64,000 nucleotides of DNA from Astropecten irregularis (taxonomy: Eukaryota; Echinodermata; Asteroidea; Paxillosida; Astropectinidae). Where the stretch lies: positions 1,550,001 through 1,614,000 of the forward strand of contig OZ020259.1 in NCBI GenBank assembly GCA_963971285.1, in the 5' to 3' direction. The position numbers and the translations under genes were made by a program. The notes below the pieces were generated by a model. The model was given only the letters and a program-made list of their open reading frames with translations. It was not told the DNA's origin and did not search any database. Positions 48,651 through 59,311 of the stretch are shown piece after piece (positions within the stretch are counted from its first letter, which is position 1; each line of letters opens with the position of its first letter).

Positions 48651-49716
48651 GAGATTATTTTCATCCAAATCGACTTAATATTCAAACAAAAGTCTGCCCG
48701 TCCATGCCCAGCCAATGTTATCACAATGAAACCCTTTGTAGCAACTTACAAACCAATGTTTGGGGGAAAATGATTGAGACTTTATTTGTCAATGTTAAAA
48801 AACTACACAAATGACACTTGGTTGTACAAGTTACTCCCAATAAAATGGCTTGATAAATTAAATTATCTGAACTTGTAAACTGAATTTTTTTCAAACACTG
48901 GACACTCAAGAGTGAAATCTGAAATATATAATCTAATATTGTATAGATTAATGTCAATGGCTTGCAAATCTAAATTACTGTACAACAATCAGCCAGAGTG
49001 GTGCCTGCTTTTTAACCACTCTAGGCCTATTTTACTAGCAATTTAACCTGTAAAAGGCAATTTAAACAGCAGGCACCCTATTTTTTGTTTCATAAGAAGC
49101 TAAAGGTAAGCACCCCTTAAACACAATTTGGACCAAAAACCTCAGGTATGAGGACAGGTAGAAACATGTTTCCTTAAAATATCAGGGTGGTGGAACACTT
49201 TTAGCCGGGTACCAGTGAAAAGGACCTTACGGCTATGGTGGCTTAATGTTGTTATAGATAAACATATACATTCAGCAAGTATTCATGGGCCTGTTTGTTT
49301 CATGCATTTCAGGAATGCGATCAGTGATCCTGCGCACAAAATAATTTTAGCATATTCTGCCTGAGACGTGGATTTGTAAGGATCACTCGATTTCGATCAA
49401 GGGCCGCAGCAAAACAAACAGGCCCAAAGTTTAGCAGTTTTGACCCTTTTAGCAGAGAGGATGCTATGTGGCCATTTTCCTGGTCCATCAATCACATGAG
49501 ATCAGAGATCTAGAGTCATCTGTCTTCCAGCAGCTCAGCAAATCTTTAAGCTAATTCAGTTTTAAAAACAAAAAACACTGAACCAGCCACAAGCAGAATT
49601 TTGGCTGGGAAATTTTTTTTTGCTAAGTCAGGAGTGATCTTTGTCTGGGTTTGAAGATTAAGTTTGCATTCCAGCTCCTCAAAAACTAGTCCATGCTTTG
49701 AAAAGTCGGGAGAACT
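48651..49716 (-). other. MRPS28 3' flank
   Basis: AT-rich and probably MRPS28 3' UTR in part. No other coding signal. Confidence 0.45.
48781..48786 (-). terminator. Candidate MRPS28 polyadenylation signal
   Basis: AATAAA on the minus strand about 930 nt past the MRPS28 stop. It is the nearest canonical hexamer I noticed, and weak evidence by itself. Confidence 0.25.
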
Positions 49717-50626
49717 TCATTTCTCCGGTCTTGCGAGTCCCAGTAAATCCGCATCGGCTTCAAGTAGGCTGAGGTCCCTCGCTGCACCGATGAAGTGATC
49801 AGTCAGCTCCATGTTCTTCAGACGAAGTCGTACCTTGCTGCCTCGATGGAACTTCCTGATTTAAGAGGTGGGAGGAAATAGAATAGAATGATCAACGTAA
49901 ATCTGAATCTTAAGAATGAAGGAAATATCTTGTATGCTTTGTGAAAGGTTTATTCCCAATAATCAATAGGGTTCCGCGCTTGTGACGTCACATTCAGATG
50001 TTCGGACAAACAAGTCGTTCGTCATATACCCAACTTAGTGCTAGTGGCCTACACGAAAATGTTGTGCAATTTGTCCGAACATCCGGGTAACTATAGCTGT
50101 CGATATAAAGGACGTATCCTATAAATAGCTCGTGCGCGGAGCCCTATTAAATAAATGGTGCCACTTACTCTGCATCTGTCTCCGGTTTCTTGCACACGCA
50201 GTGAAATTTCCCACCGAAATCAATGTAAAGATCGTCTTCAACGATGTGGAAGATCTTTCCGATGACCACCTGACCCTGAGCATTCCCGATGTGGACGTGC
50301 GGCGAATTCCTGAGAAGGGTTGCGAAGCTTTTGGGAGCCTCCTCCTGTGTTGCAGCTATTTCGTGAAAATCTCCTTCTTGGTGCACCGCCGTTGAGTGCT
50401 GGGCAAACGCGCGTGCAAAGCCGGTCAGTTTGGGTTTGGATTCGTCCGGGTCCTGCGGAGCTACAAAATCCTCTGGCACCGCCGCAGATTCCTGGGAGTC
50501 GCTTCCATTATTTGTAGAATCGCTGGACGACAATCTGGGGAGAAACCGCAACCGGATTGATCGTAATTTCAGCAGATTTCTCACCAGTGTCGTTACACGC
50601 GTGCCTAGTTGCAAGGGCGCCGCCAT
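49717..50626 (-). CDS. MRPS28: Mitochondrial small-subunit ribosomal protein S28 (bS1m), complete, two exons
   Basis: Component of the mitochondrial 28S ribosomal subunit, imported into the matrix. Exons are 50,169-50,626 and 49,717-49,855 with a GT-AG intron, phase 2. Together they give 597 nt, or 198 aa plus stop. Residues 1-35 are rich in Arg and Leu without acids, as in a mitochondrial presequence. The family core at about 122-146 reads [18 protein letters not shown], then KFHCVC. The second exon supplies [18 protein letters not shown], the conserved C-terminal part. I chose the MAAPLQ start (ATG at 50,624-50,626) because it sits in AAGATGGCGGC and fits the family. An in-frame ATG 11 codons upstream exists. 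The gene is divergent from HDDC2, 216 bp away. Most of its intron is a MITE. Length is close to the human protein. Confidence 0.95.
49965..50148. mobile_element. MITE filling the MRPS28 intron
   Basis: Terminal inverted repeat AATAGGGTTCCGCGC at the left and its near-exact complement (one change) at the right. A second internal inverted pair, GATGTTCGGACAAA and its complement, lies inside. The element takes up 184 bp of a 313-bp intron. No coding capacity. Confidence 0.7.
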
Positions 50627-50842
50627 CTTGTTTGACCTTATGTACAATGGGCCAATCACCGTCTACGTTAGTAAGGAGTGCTCCCTAACGAATATGTTAC
50701 AGTTGTTTTCATTGGTCTTTGCCTCTCTTGATTGGACTGATGGGATAAACCATGCTGCACACAGACACAGCTGGAAAGTGTTTTACTTGTTGTAGTGACT
50801 GATCTGAACTCATGAATGGTTTAAAATTAACTCATAAAAACA
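50627..50842. promoter_or_regulatory. Bidirectional MRPS28/HDDC2 promoter
   Basis: 216 bp separate the two start codons. The interval has three CCAAT boxes: CCAAT at 50,652-50,656 and ATTGG at 50,711-50,715 and 50,731-50,735. At the MRPS28 start the sequence GCCGCCATCTTG is a YY1-type initiator element. There is no TATA box. This is the pattern of a housekeeping head-to-head promoter. Confidence 0.7.
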
Positions 50843-53800
50843 ATGGCAAACAATGTAAGAAATGTCATTGAGTTCATGCGTATTGTTGGACAGCTAAAAG
50901 TAAGTTTTTAACCCCTCATTCACTGTTCAGTCATTGAAATTGAATGGTCAACCTGGTCAATGGTTTAATTTTAAATTAAAATTTAATCACCAATGAATGA
51001 GGCAGTGTGGATGGGGCAGTTCTAATGTTACAAATACTTAGGCCCTACCACATATATTATTTAATGAATATGATGCTGATCTGTACATAGTATTTAGGAA
51101 TGTCAGACAAGTCAATTACAGGACAATTTGACTCGATACAGCTCGACCACAAAACTAACCTGGCGTTTACGGAGACTCAGACTCAGGTCCGACTCGGGCT
51201 CAGGCTCCAGCTCTGTCATCCATATGCTGAAAATGTAGGTTGTGGTTTTTCATTGAAGCTGAAACTCTGTTTCCCTTTTCAAAGCAGAGAATCTACTTCC
51301 GAACCGCAGCCCAAATCCTCGATTTTGATACCCGTTATTTCAGAATGGATTCACGAAACGGAGCCTGAGACAGAGCCTGAGCCTCTGTTTCGTAAACGCC
51401 CTAAGGTTACTCAACTCCGAGACAAGTCAACTTCATAATGGAGGGTCTATTACTGATCGCGTGATCCCACAACATTGCAAAGCATCATGGGGTGGTAAAG
51501 GGCGTATCAGGTCCCTGTCAAGTATAGTGGATGATCATGCGCCCTTTTAAAGGGCAACAGGCTGTATCTCTGCCAATCGTGTTGTGATGTGCGGGTGTGC
51601 CTGACATAGTAATGTAAATATTCCTACCTTTGTCCTTTGTTATGTACTTAATTGTAATTTTTTTATTCATACAGAGAGTGAAACGGACGGGATGGGTCAT
51701 CCACAAAGTGGACAGTCCGGAGAGTGTCTCGGACCACATGTACCGCATGGCAGTCATGGCCATGCTCATTCCAGAGGGAAGTGGTTTACGGAAAGACCAG
51801 TAAGTATGTAACCAGTAGCCAAGGCTATGGCTGCATCCGAATCTGTTGTCTAGAGCTAGGTCTAGGTTTATGCTCTATTGGAAATATGCAGAGACACCAA
51901 GGCAATAGACCTAGCCTTGTCCCCAGTAACTGGGGGGCTGAACTCCCTTTTTTTAATTTTGGGGTTGACGGTCAGTCTAGCGCCCCACAGAATCCCATAG
52001 GGTTAAATGTGTTGTACACAAAAAAATGTGTACATAACAGTACTACTTGCGCTGAAAAATTTCCCAAAATGACATTAAAGACATCGCAGATCAGTTTGAA
52101 AATCGCTCCATTTCTTCTCCGAATGTCAAGTATGAAATGCAGCTTATTAGTTTTTGCTCACAATCTTTCCGTGTGATGAAAATCGATGTTCAATCGCGAT
52201 GGAAATACAGACCATCGTTTCAGACTTTTGGCAGAGAGCCAAACTAAGATGGTGGACGATCTGAAATGATCGTCAGGGTTTCCATCGGAAAACATCGATT
52301 ATTATCGCAGATTTTTTTATATGACGTCCGCGTCCATGAGTAGGGGATGTATCAAGTAAAGTGAGTGGATAGGTAGGACCTTTCACATGACATTTCCTTA
52401 ATGACGTTGCTTTTAACGACAGCTGGTGAAGCTGGTGGATCTCGTAATGTACTAAAAGTACACCTGCCGCCACGTGCCACAATAGACATTAAACATGCAC
52501 TCTATCCCAACAAAAGAACAGCATTTTCATAGTCTTTTATCTATTCATCCGGCAGGAAGGGTTGGGGGCGGGGACAGGAAGGGGTTCAAGGGGGGGGGTG
52601 AAGGGGCACGCAGCCTTGACTATTCACTTTTCAAAATTACATCCAGTAGCTTACAATGCAGTCAGGCATGCCTTCATGGGGTCCGTCTCTACAGCTGTTG
52701 GCTTTTAATAAGATTAATGACTAACCTTGACTTACATTTAACAAAATAAAAAGTGCAAGTCGCAACAAACAAAATGTATCGTTGTTGCCTTGACTGCGTC
52801 AACCGTTGAACTTTGCATTTCAATGTGATCCCAGATTTTTTGTTTAAGATTTTGCTCTTGAGCTTGTCCTAGGGCCTTGATTGCAGCATGGGCTGCCTTC
52901 AGCTCATTCAATCATTTGTAAACATTTTCCAACATTTTCAGGTTGTTGTTTTGGGTTCATCATACAGCCCATGGAAAATTGATCACATGGTTGACCAACA
53001 TTTGTAACCGAAGCATTTTAGCCTCAACATCCGGGAAGGAAATGACTAACATAATTGTTTTGTTGTCTCCTTTTCATTCATCTACAGGTACTCTCTAATT
53101 CACCCCCCCCCCCCCCCCCGGTTTTTTTTGCACTTCACCAGTTCACCTACTTCTCCATCTTCCCTAATCCTCTAATTACCTTCATTGTTATGTGGATTGA
53201 TTTGCGGAAAATTTCGTTCGCACTTCTGGTCAGGTCTCAACATTTCGACTAGTATGCTCTAGTCAAAACGTTGAGACCTTACCAGAAGTGCGAACGAAAT
53301 AGAAGTACGAACGATTCTTACATGGTGTTTCCACAAATTCCGAAAAACCGATCCACATACCTATTGTCACAATGCAAAGCCTCAAATCTTTCTTACCTTC
53401 ATTGTTGAAAATCCCAGTTCCCACAGTCCCTTTTTTCTCCACACCTCTGTTGGTGTCCACCTTTGATCTTACTCACTCCTCACCCTCCCCATACCCCCTT
53501 TCATACTGACCATCTCACCCATTTATGTGTATCTGTAACACATTCTTGACCTCTTGTCATTTAGATCAAAACGTGTCAGACCTTCCAAACTCGAAGCAAT
53601 AGTTGACAAGAACAACATCAAAATCATTGCAGGCCCGGACACATCTAAGTCACATGACCATGCTCATGTTTGTTTGTTTGTTTGTTTCTGTGCTCTTTCC
53701 TGTCGACAGTTGTGTAAAGATGGCAATAGTTCACGATCTGGCGGAGTCGATTGTCGGTGATATCGCCCCTGCAGATGGCGTCAGCAAAGAGGACAAGTAT

Positions 53801-56800
53801 CAGAGTGAAAAGGTAAAAGAATGAAAAATTCTCCCCAAAAATTTTGCTTATTAAAAATTAAAGTAAAACAACAACAACAAAAACCAAAATTGAATTGTAA
53901 ATAATATTTCTAACAAAATCCATGGATGTAGTTTACACTGGTAATTGGCCAGTAGTGAAGAAAATTAATACCTTTAAGGTGCAGGCATAGAACAAGATGC
54001 ATAAAGATCAAAATCAAAAATCTATTTTTGAAACCAAGGATTCCTCAAAAACATCCTAGGCACTGCAGCTCAAAAGCCTCATGAAACCTTTTTATGGAAA
54101 GATAATGAGAAGAAGATATACAGTTTTAGAGGTGGGAGGAAAACCCTAGAGTAATATTTTGGGTAAAACCCACAGAATCAGGTAGGGACTGAAAACCCGA
54201 TCCACATGTGGACTGAGCCGGACTCGAACCCAGGCCGTCAGACTCAGAGGTGAAAGGCGAGGAAAGAACCGCTACGCCAACCTATTGCCCTCACTCAAAA
54301 CCAACATGACTTGTTAGAGATGTACTATACCAAGATACTGCAGCTAGGTAAGGCAATTTCTTTACGATATGTCCTTAGTTATAACCACATTCATCTGTTC
54401 TCTTTCTCTGTCTATGAAGGATGCCATGGAGAAACTTGCCGATCTAGTTGGATCAGAGGTCGGATCGGAACTCTGCAGTCTCTGGGAGGTGAGAATGCAG
54501 TACATCGTCTTCAAATTGGCAGCAGTTAATAAAGATGATGAAGACTCTTCACCATTTCATTGACTGCCGCCAATTTCATAGAGCTGTTTCAGCATGAAAT
54601 GTCTTCCTTGATCAAACAGGATTGGCAACCAAATTGTCATGTGATGTTTAATACTGCTTCTGACTTGTATTCGGCTATTGTTTGCTGAGCATAACATTCA
54701 CAAGGAGTTTTGGCTGGCATACTGATTTTATTTACCAAGGCTTTTGGTGCTTAAGCAAATTTTGGCGCTTAAGCAGCTCTATGAAATTGTCCCCTGTGCT
54801 GTTTGGCAAAGCTCGAAGATTATTCATAACACGGTTTTTGATGATTTGTTATCGTTCATAATCAAAGAATGGTAAGAGACTCTGGTTCGAAAAAATTCGA
54901 TTTCTTTATGTTTTTTTTTGTAGGAGTATGAGGAATGTGCCACAGCGGAGGCCAAATTTGTGAAGGACTTAGACAAGTTTGAGATGATACTTCAGGCCTT
55001 CGAGTACGAGACCCTTCAGAAGAGACCGGGCGATCTTCAGGAGTTCTTCAACTCTACAAAAGGTACGATCAGATTTGGTACGATCAACGCCCTCTTGTGG
55101 CAGGATTGGGTGAGGGGGTATGAATAGCGCCCTCTAGTGAAAGGATTGGGTGTATGATCAGCGCCCGAGAAATCTTCATTTTATGGTTTTATGCAGGTTC
55201 CTAGGCATACCCAAGCAACATTCAAAGCGGCCATTTGTTTGTGCATTTCAGTTAAATTTACATAAAGACATGAATTTGTTTTTAAGTGGAATGCTGCTAT
55301 AATGAACACCACTATACTGAACACTCAGCTATACTGAACATCATCCTTGGCTCCCAATTTGTGTGAACAAAACAATACCAATGTTTCAAAATCGCTATAA
55401 CGAACAGCTGCTATAACGAACAATTTCTGTGCAACCCAGTGGTACGTTATAGCAGCGTTCCACTGTACTAGCAACAGAATTAGCCATCATTGTGAATCCT
55501 CGCTAGGTTTTGAAGTTTTGCAAGTAGCACCATCTTATTTCCCCCCCCCCCCCCAAAAAAAAAAAAACCAGATGGCATGTCTTTGTCACCCTGCTGTTTG
55601 TCTGTTAACCTTGACTTTTTGACGCCAATGTTGTCCCCAGCAAATTGTCCCCAATTTTACAAAGCACAAAAAAATTGCTAAGCACAAAAATATCTTGCCC
55701 ATTAAAACAAACCACTATTAAAAATTCCCTTTGATATTCATGGTCGGCGACCAGCAGCCAAAGAACAATCACAAGTAATACACAGGAAATTTGGTTATTA
55801 ATCCTGTTTGTATTAAGACAGCAATTTCATGGTTAATGAAAATGGCCCATGTGCATTTTGTCAGGTCTGAGGTGATTGTTTGAAGTTCTGTGTTTGAGAA
55901 ACAGACATGGTCTGGGTGTAAGAGCCTGCTGCGGTCTTTGTAAGGTTGAAAATAGCGTTGCCGTACATGGTCAGACCTTTTGCAAACCACAAATTGTTTG
56001 GTTGAGATCCACGAGGTATCCTTGTGGTTGGGTTTGCAACTTAATGAACTTACTCCTTGGAACTTGCTCAATTCTTTTAGTAATAGTTTTTTTTTGGTTT
56101 TGTTGTTGTTGAATCAGTCATTTGGAAACTTTTCTCAATTTGTCCAAGACATTGCCATGTCAACAGCTTTCAGAATGAAGCCATTTTGTGAGAAACCATC
56201 CCTGTAAATCCAAACATTTCAAGTTGCCCCCAAAAGGCTCAAAATAACTGCCAACTTTTGTGTACAGCGAGCATTCAATATCTTTGGAGTTGGGAGGGCC
56301 TGACGTGTTTCAATCCTAGCAGGATCTTTCTCAAAGGCTTACAAAAAATTCAGATCATTTTGTGGCTGATGAGTAGTTTTCAGCCGTTTATTCTTGAGTG
56401 GTTTATCGTGGTTACACATAATGCAATAAACAATTTTTATATGGATGGTCAACTTATGATATTTTTTGTTCCATTTTTTGTGCCATCGCTGTCTGTTTGG
56501 TATTCATGTATTCTATTGTAGGGTTATGGAATTTTTACGTGCCTAAAAGCTTTCCAAACGCACACCCAAATACCACAAATAATATGAAATACTAGTTTGA
56601 ATGAGGGATGTACGGTAATAAAAAAATAAAATGACAAAAAAGTCGGCAGGTGTGAGTTGAGATTTAGTAGCTACGGTCGTGGGAAGATTGGCAATTCTTT
56701 CAGAGCGACGGGTCACACCTCATTGCCCCAGTATAACACTGCCAGCAATTTGCTAGCCTTGACAATTGTACGATAATGTTTGTTACACTGGATCCCCCGC

Positions 56801-58282
56801 CCACACAGATACACAACACATGGCATACCAGCAATGCCCAAACTTGTCCTTAGCAAGCGGAATCAATGAAGAAAATTTCCCCTCCACATGAAAGTTTCAT
56901 TGTCTCAGTGTACCTCATCTTGTTAATAAAAAAAAAATTGTTTAAAAACAACAATGGAAGTCGAATAGCTATTGTCTGTCCGGGGAGCACACCAGCTGGT
57001 GGGGACACAGAAGATTGGTTTCTTTCTGTTATTATCTGTCATTCATTGAAGATTTCGGAACTTTTGTTTAAGTTGAGCAATTGTCAGCCCTTAGGTTATT
57101 TGGGTTTAGTGAAGTATTTTAGTAAAGGGTTGGCACTTGGCACTGCTCTTCTTCTTTCTTGGGGGTGGGTCAGGGGGGGGGGGGTGGGGGGGGTGGGGCA
57201 GCAAGATGAAGACAGGTGACTGAACAGTCTTCCATTTCACATCCCTCACCTCACCTCACTTACTCAATTCAAGAGAACTCTCAAATTACATTTGTTGTAG
57301 CATCCCTGTTTCCCTGTCATAATAATTGTTTCATATTTTGTACTTGATAAGTTTAATTTATAAAGTTATAGTAGTTTACCATACAAGTAATAAACTGCTG
57401 CAAACTGCTCATCGGCCAAAACAATGGCCTGAAATTTATAAAATACTTGGAGTTAGGAGGGCCTAGCAGAATCTTTCTCAAAGGTTAAAAGATCCTGCTA
57501 CGGGATCGAAACGCATCAGGCCCTCCTAACTCTAAGCATTTTACAAATTTCAGGTTATTATTTTATATGATGAGCAGTTTGCAGCAGTTTATTACTTTTA
57601 TGATATACAAGTAATAAACTGCCCATCAGCCAAAATGACCTGAAATATATCAAATGATTGGAGTTAGGAGGGCCTGACGCGTTTTGATCCTAGCAGGATC
57701 TTTATCAAAGGCTTTTATAATATGATATTTTCTCATGTCGTCCCCTCCCCCCACACAATTCAAAAACAGTGCATTTGCATTGTCTACAAATCTCTGTCTT
57801 TTAATTGAATGGGAAAAAAAAAAAAAAGAATTTCCAAACCAACGGTGCATGACACATTTGTCATTTCATCGCAATCCTGTAATCCATCAATGTCCCATTA
57901 CAGTATATCATATTATGAATAGGACTTGATACGCTGACGCTGCCGTGCACAATGTTTACTGCCTTTACTGAAGGGGGTGTATTAATCGTAAAGGCCTTTC
58001 TTAAAAGTCGCTAGGATTAACTCAAGTGCTTTATTTGGACTTTAGAGGAGGGGGGGGCAATTAGGTGGTGGGAGAAATAATGTTCTCCGAGCTTGTCCAT
58101 TGAGTTTTCCCTATTGATTTGTCATTGTTTTTTGTTCAGATCTTAAATCTTTCCAACTGCCTCACATGTTTATTTCACTGTTGCCTTTCCCTCCAGGTAA
58201 ATTTACGCATCCAATGGTCCAGGAGTGGGTTAGCGAGTTGAACAGACAGCGTGGAGGAGACGTCACGACCGACGACAAATGA
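50843..58282 (+). CDS. HDDC2: HDDC2, HD-domain 5'-deoxynucleotidase, complete, six exons
   Basis: Metal-dependent HD-domain phosphohydrolase; the family dephosphorylates deoxynucleoside 5'-monophosphates. Exons: 50,843-50,899; 51,675-51,799; 53,710-53,812; 54,420-54,488; 54,924-55,062; 58,197-58,282. They sum to 579 nt (192 aa plus stop) with consistent GT-AG junctions. The metal ligands of the H...HD...D signature are visible: His40 in SVSDHMYRMAVMAM, His69-Asp70 in VHDLAESIVGDIAPAD, and Asp135 in FVKDLDKFEMILQA. The C-terminal GKFTHP and WVSEL match the family end. It is slightly shorter than human (204 aa), mainly at the N-terminus. An in-frame stop at 50,828-50,830 fixes the start. Introns carry several MITEs, a SINE and CTCF-like motifs. 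It shares a promoter with MRPS28. Confidence 0.96.
51162..51400. mobile_element. MITE in HDDC2 intron 1 (GGCGTTTACG termini)
   Basis: GGCGTTTACGGAGACTCAG at the left; the right end is TTTCGTAAACGCC. Subterminal CTCAGGCTCC pairs with GGAGCCTGAG. A 112-codon frame crossing it is fortuitous. Confidence 0.65.
51832..51925. mobile_element. Small inverted element in HDDC2 intron 2
   Basis: Contains GTCTAGAGCTAGGTCTAGG and CAAGGCAATAGACCTAGCC, the same pair found nested in the 40,577 element. About 90 bp. Confidence 0.5.
53190..53362. mobile_element. Long-hairpin MITE in HDDC2 intron 2
   Basis: The inner arms 53,211-53,300 pair almost fully (ATTTCGTTCGCACTTCTGG with its complement). Outer arms with TATGTGGATTGATTT and CCGATCCACATA continue the inversion. 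Confidence 0.7.
54036..54297 (-). mobile_element. Second SINE family in HDDC2 intron 3
   Basis: Reverse complement of the 29,037 unit: AAGGATTCCTCAAAAACATC through GGACTCGAACCCAGG to CGCTACGCCAACC. Confidence 0.7.
54567..54794. mobile_element. Family C MITE in HDDC2 intron 4
   Basis: Ends GCCAATTTCATAGAGCTG and ATGAAATTGTCCCC. It has the same interior as the 34,590 copy and lies between exon 4 (ends 54,488) and exon 5 (starts 54,924). Confidence 0.65.
55086..55139 (-). promoter_or_regulatory. Two adjacent CTCF-like motifs in HDDC2 intron 5
   Basis: Minus strand reads CTGCCACAAGAGGGCGT (55,086-55,102) and CACTAGAGGGCGCT (55,126-55,139), both close to the CTCF core. They are part of an imperfect tandem duplication, with a third degraded GCGCCC at 55,161. 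Confidence 0.45.
55285..55466. mobile_element. Pogo/Tigger-like MITE in HDDC2 intron 5
   Basis: Ends AGTGGAATGCTGCTATAA and TTATAGCAGCGTTCCACTG, followed by TA. It has internal CTATACTGAACA and CTATAACGAACA repeats. The terminus resembles pogo-group ends (inference). Confidence 0.6.
55646..55852. mobile_element. Family C MITE in HDDC2 intron 5
   Basis: TGTCCCCAATTTTACAAAGC at the left and ATGAAAATGGCCCA at the right. The interior has AAAACAAACCACTATTAAAA and TTGATATTCATGGTC, which are shared with the 62,707 copy. Confidence 0.65.
56262..56385. mobile_element. Family D half element in HDDC2 intron 5
   Basis: TTGGAGTTGGGAGGGCCTGA, TCCTAGCAGGATCTTTCTCA and a shortened GATGAGTAGTTTTCAGC. Confidence 0.65.
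57382..57730. mobile_element. Family D: full foldback plus a further half element in tandem
   Basis: 57,382-57,600 is a complete inverted pair starting ACAAGTAATAAACTGCTGC and ending in its complement. From 57,605 a third arm follows in direct orientation, ending near GCAGGATCTTTATCAAAG. All lie in HDDC2 intron 5. Confidence 0.75.
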
Positions 58283-58875
58283 CGCATCTCAAGCTCCTAG
58301 TATTATAAGACTTTGTACTCAATCTTGTCATACCAAAGTGGAAGATATGTCTGCCTCTTACCCAGTGCTGTTGATCGGGTGGATGTGGCATGATGAACAG
58401 GCAGGAGGGCTGAGAGGGAACGAGTTTCGCACTGATGCCTCTAGGATTGGTTCTCAGTCCTCGTCTCTTGGCCGCTTTTTCTCCTTTGAACATTTGTCAG
58501 AGCCTGAGAGGTTTATACCTCCCAGTCTCCAAGAAACTGATCATTTTTTATCATCGTCATCTTTCTGTATTATTTTAATTACACATGGGGTATTAGGGAG
58601 ACATGTTAGCATCTAAAAGTGGGCATTATGGCGACATCGGGATTTTTCGATGTCTCCCTAAGGTATTAGCTACCTTTTAAAAACATATTTATACTGTCCA
58701 TATTTTTTTTTATAGAAGACAGTGAATGCTCTCAATATGAACATTTTCTGTATGTCAAATTTAAGTTCATTGGTTTGGAGGATGTTTAGAAATAGGTAAG
58801 TCAAGTTTGTGCACGACCTTATGGGAAAGTCTTCCTAAGGTCCCATCCTCAGTTATGCTTATTATTATTATTATC

Positions 58876-59050
58876 TATTTCTGGTAATGACACCAAGGAT
58901 TCCTCAAAGCGCCCTAGGCACTGTAGCTCGAAAGCCTGATGAAACCTTTTATGGAAAGAAGATGAGAAGAAGATACAGTTTTAGAGGTGGGAGAAAAACC
59001 CCAGATCAATATTCTGGGTAAAAAACACAGAATCAGGTAAGGACCAAAAA
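58876..59050 (-). mobile_element. Second SINE family, 5'-truncated
   Basis: Starts AATGACACCAAGGATTCCTC and stops after CACAGAATCAGGTAAGGAC, lacking the tRNA-like head. It lies in the presumed HDDC2 3' UTR. Confidence 0.65.
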
Positions 59051-59113
59051 TCAAATTCATTGTTTTGTTTTGTTATAGTGATTTGAATAACAATGTTCAG
59101 TATGTTTTGTAAA

Positions 59114-59119
59114 AATAAA
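59114..59119 (+). terminator. Candidate HDDC2 polyadenylation signal
   Basis: AATAAA about 830 nt after the HDDC2 stop, downstream of a truncated SINE at 58,880-59,040. The 3' UTR would contain the SINE. Confidence 0.3.
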
Positions 59120-59311
59120 GTGGGAGCCAAAGATAATGTTCGGTTTATCTTAAAATTTTATGTTCATTGTAACGGCATTCCTTTTTACTACCTAGCCTGT
59201 GCTACAATAAAAGTTTTCAGTCATTTTGGATGGCAAATGTTAGAAATAAATCTTTATTTATCAACGTACTGTGAAGTCTGCTGTACTTTTTGTTTTTATT
59301 CCGTTGTTCCT

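Noticed and set aside
50627..50659. Upstream in-frame ATG adding 11 residues to MRPS28
   Set aside because: The MAA start has a better context and presequence-like N-terminus. The upstream start remains possible but less likely.
50132..50795. Plus-strand frames of 65-121 codons over MRPS28 exon 1
   Set aside because: Shadows of the real minus-strand exon, running into the shared promoter.
51100..51438. 112-codon frame in HDDC2 intron 1
   Set aside because: It spans a MITE whose inverted ends create the Glu/Pro and Arg/Gln-rich runs.
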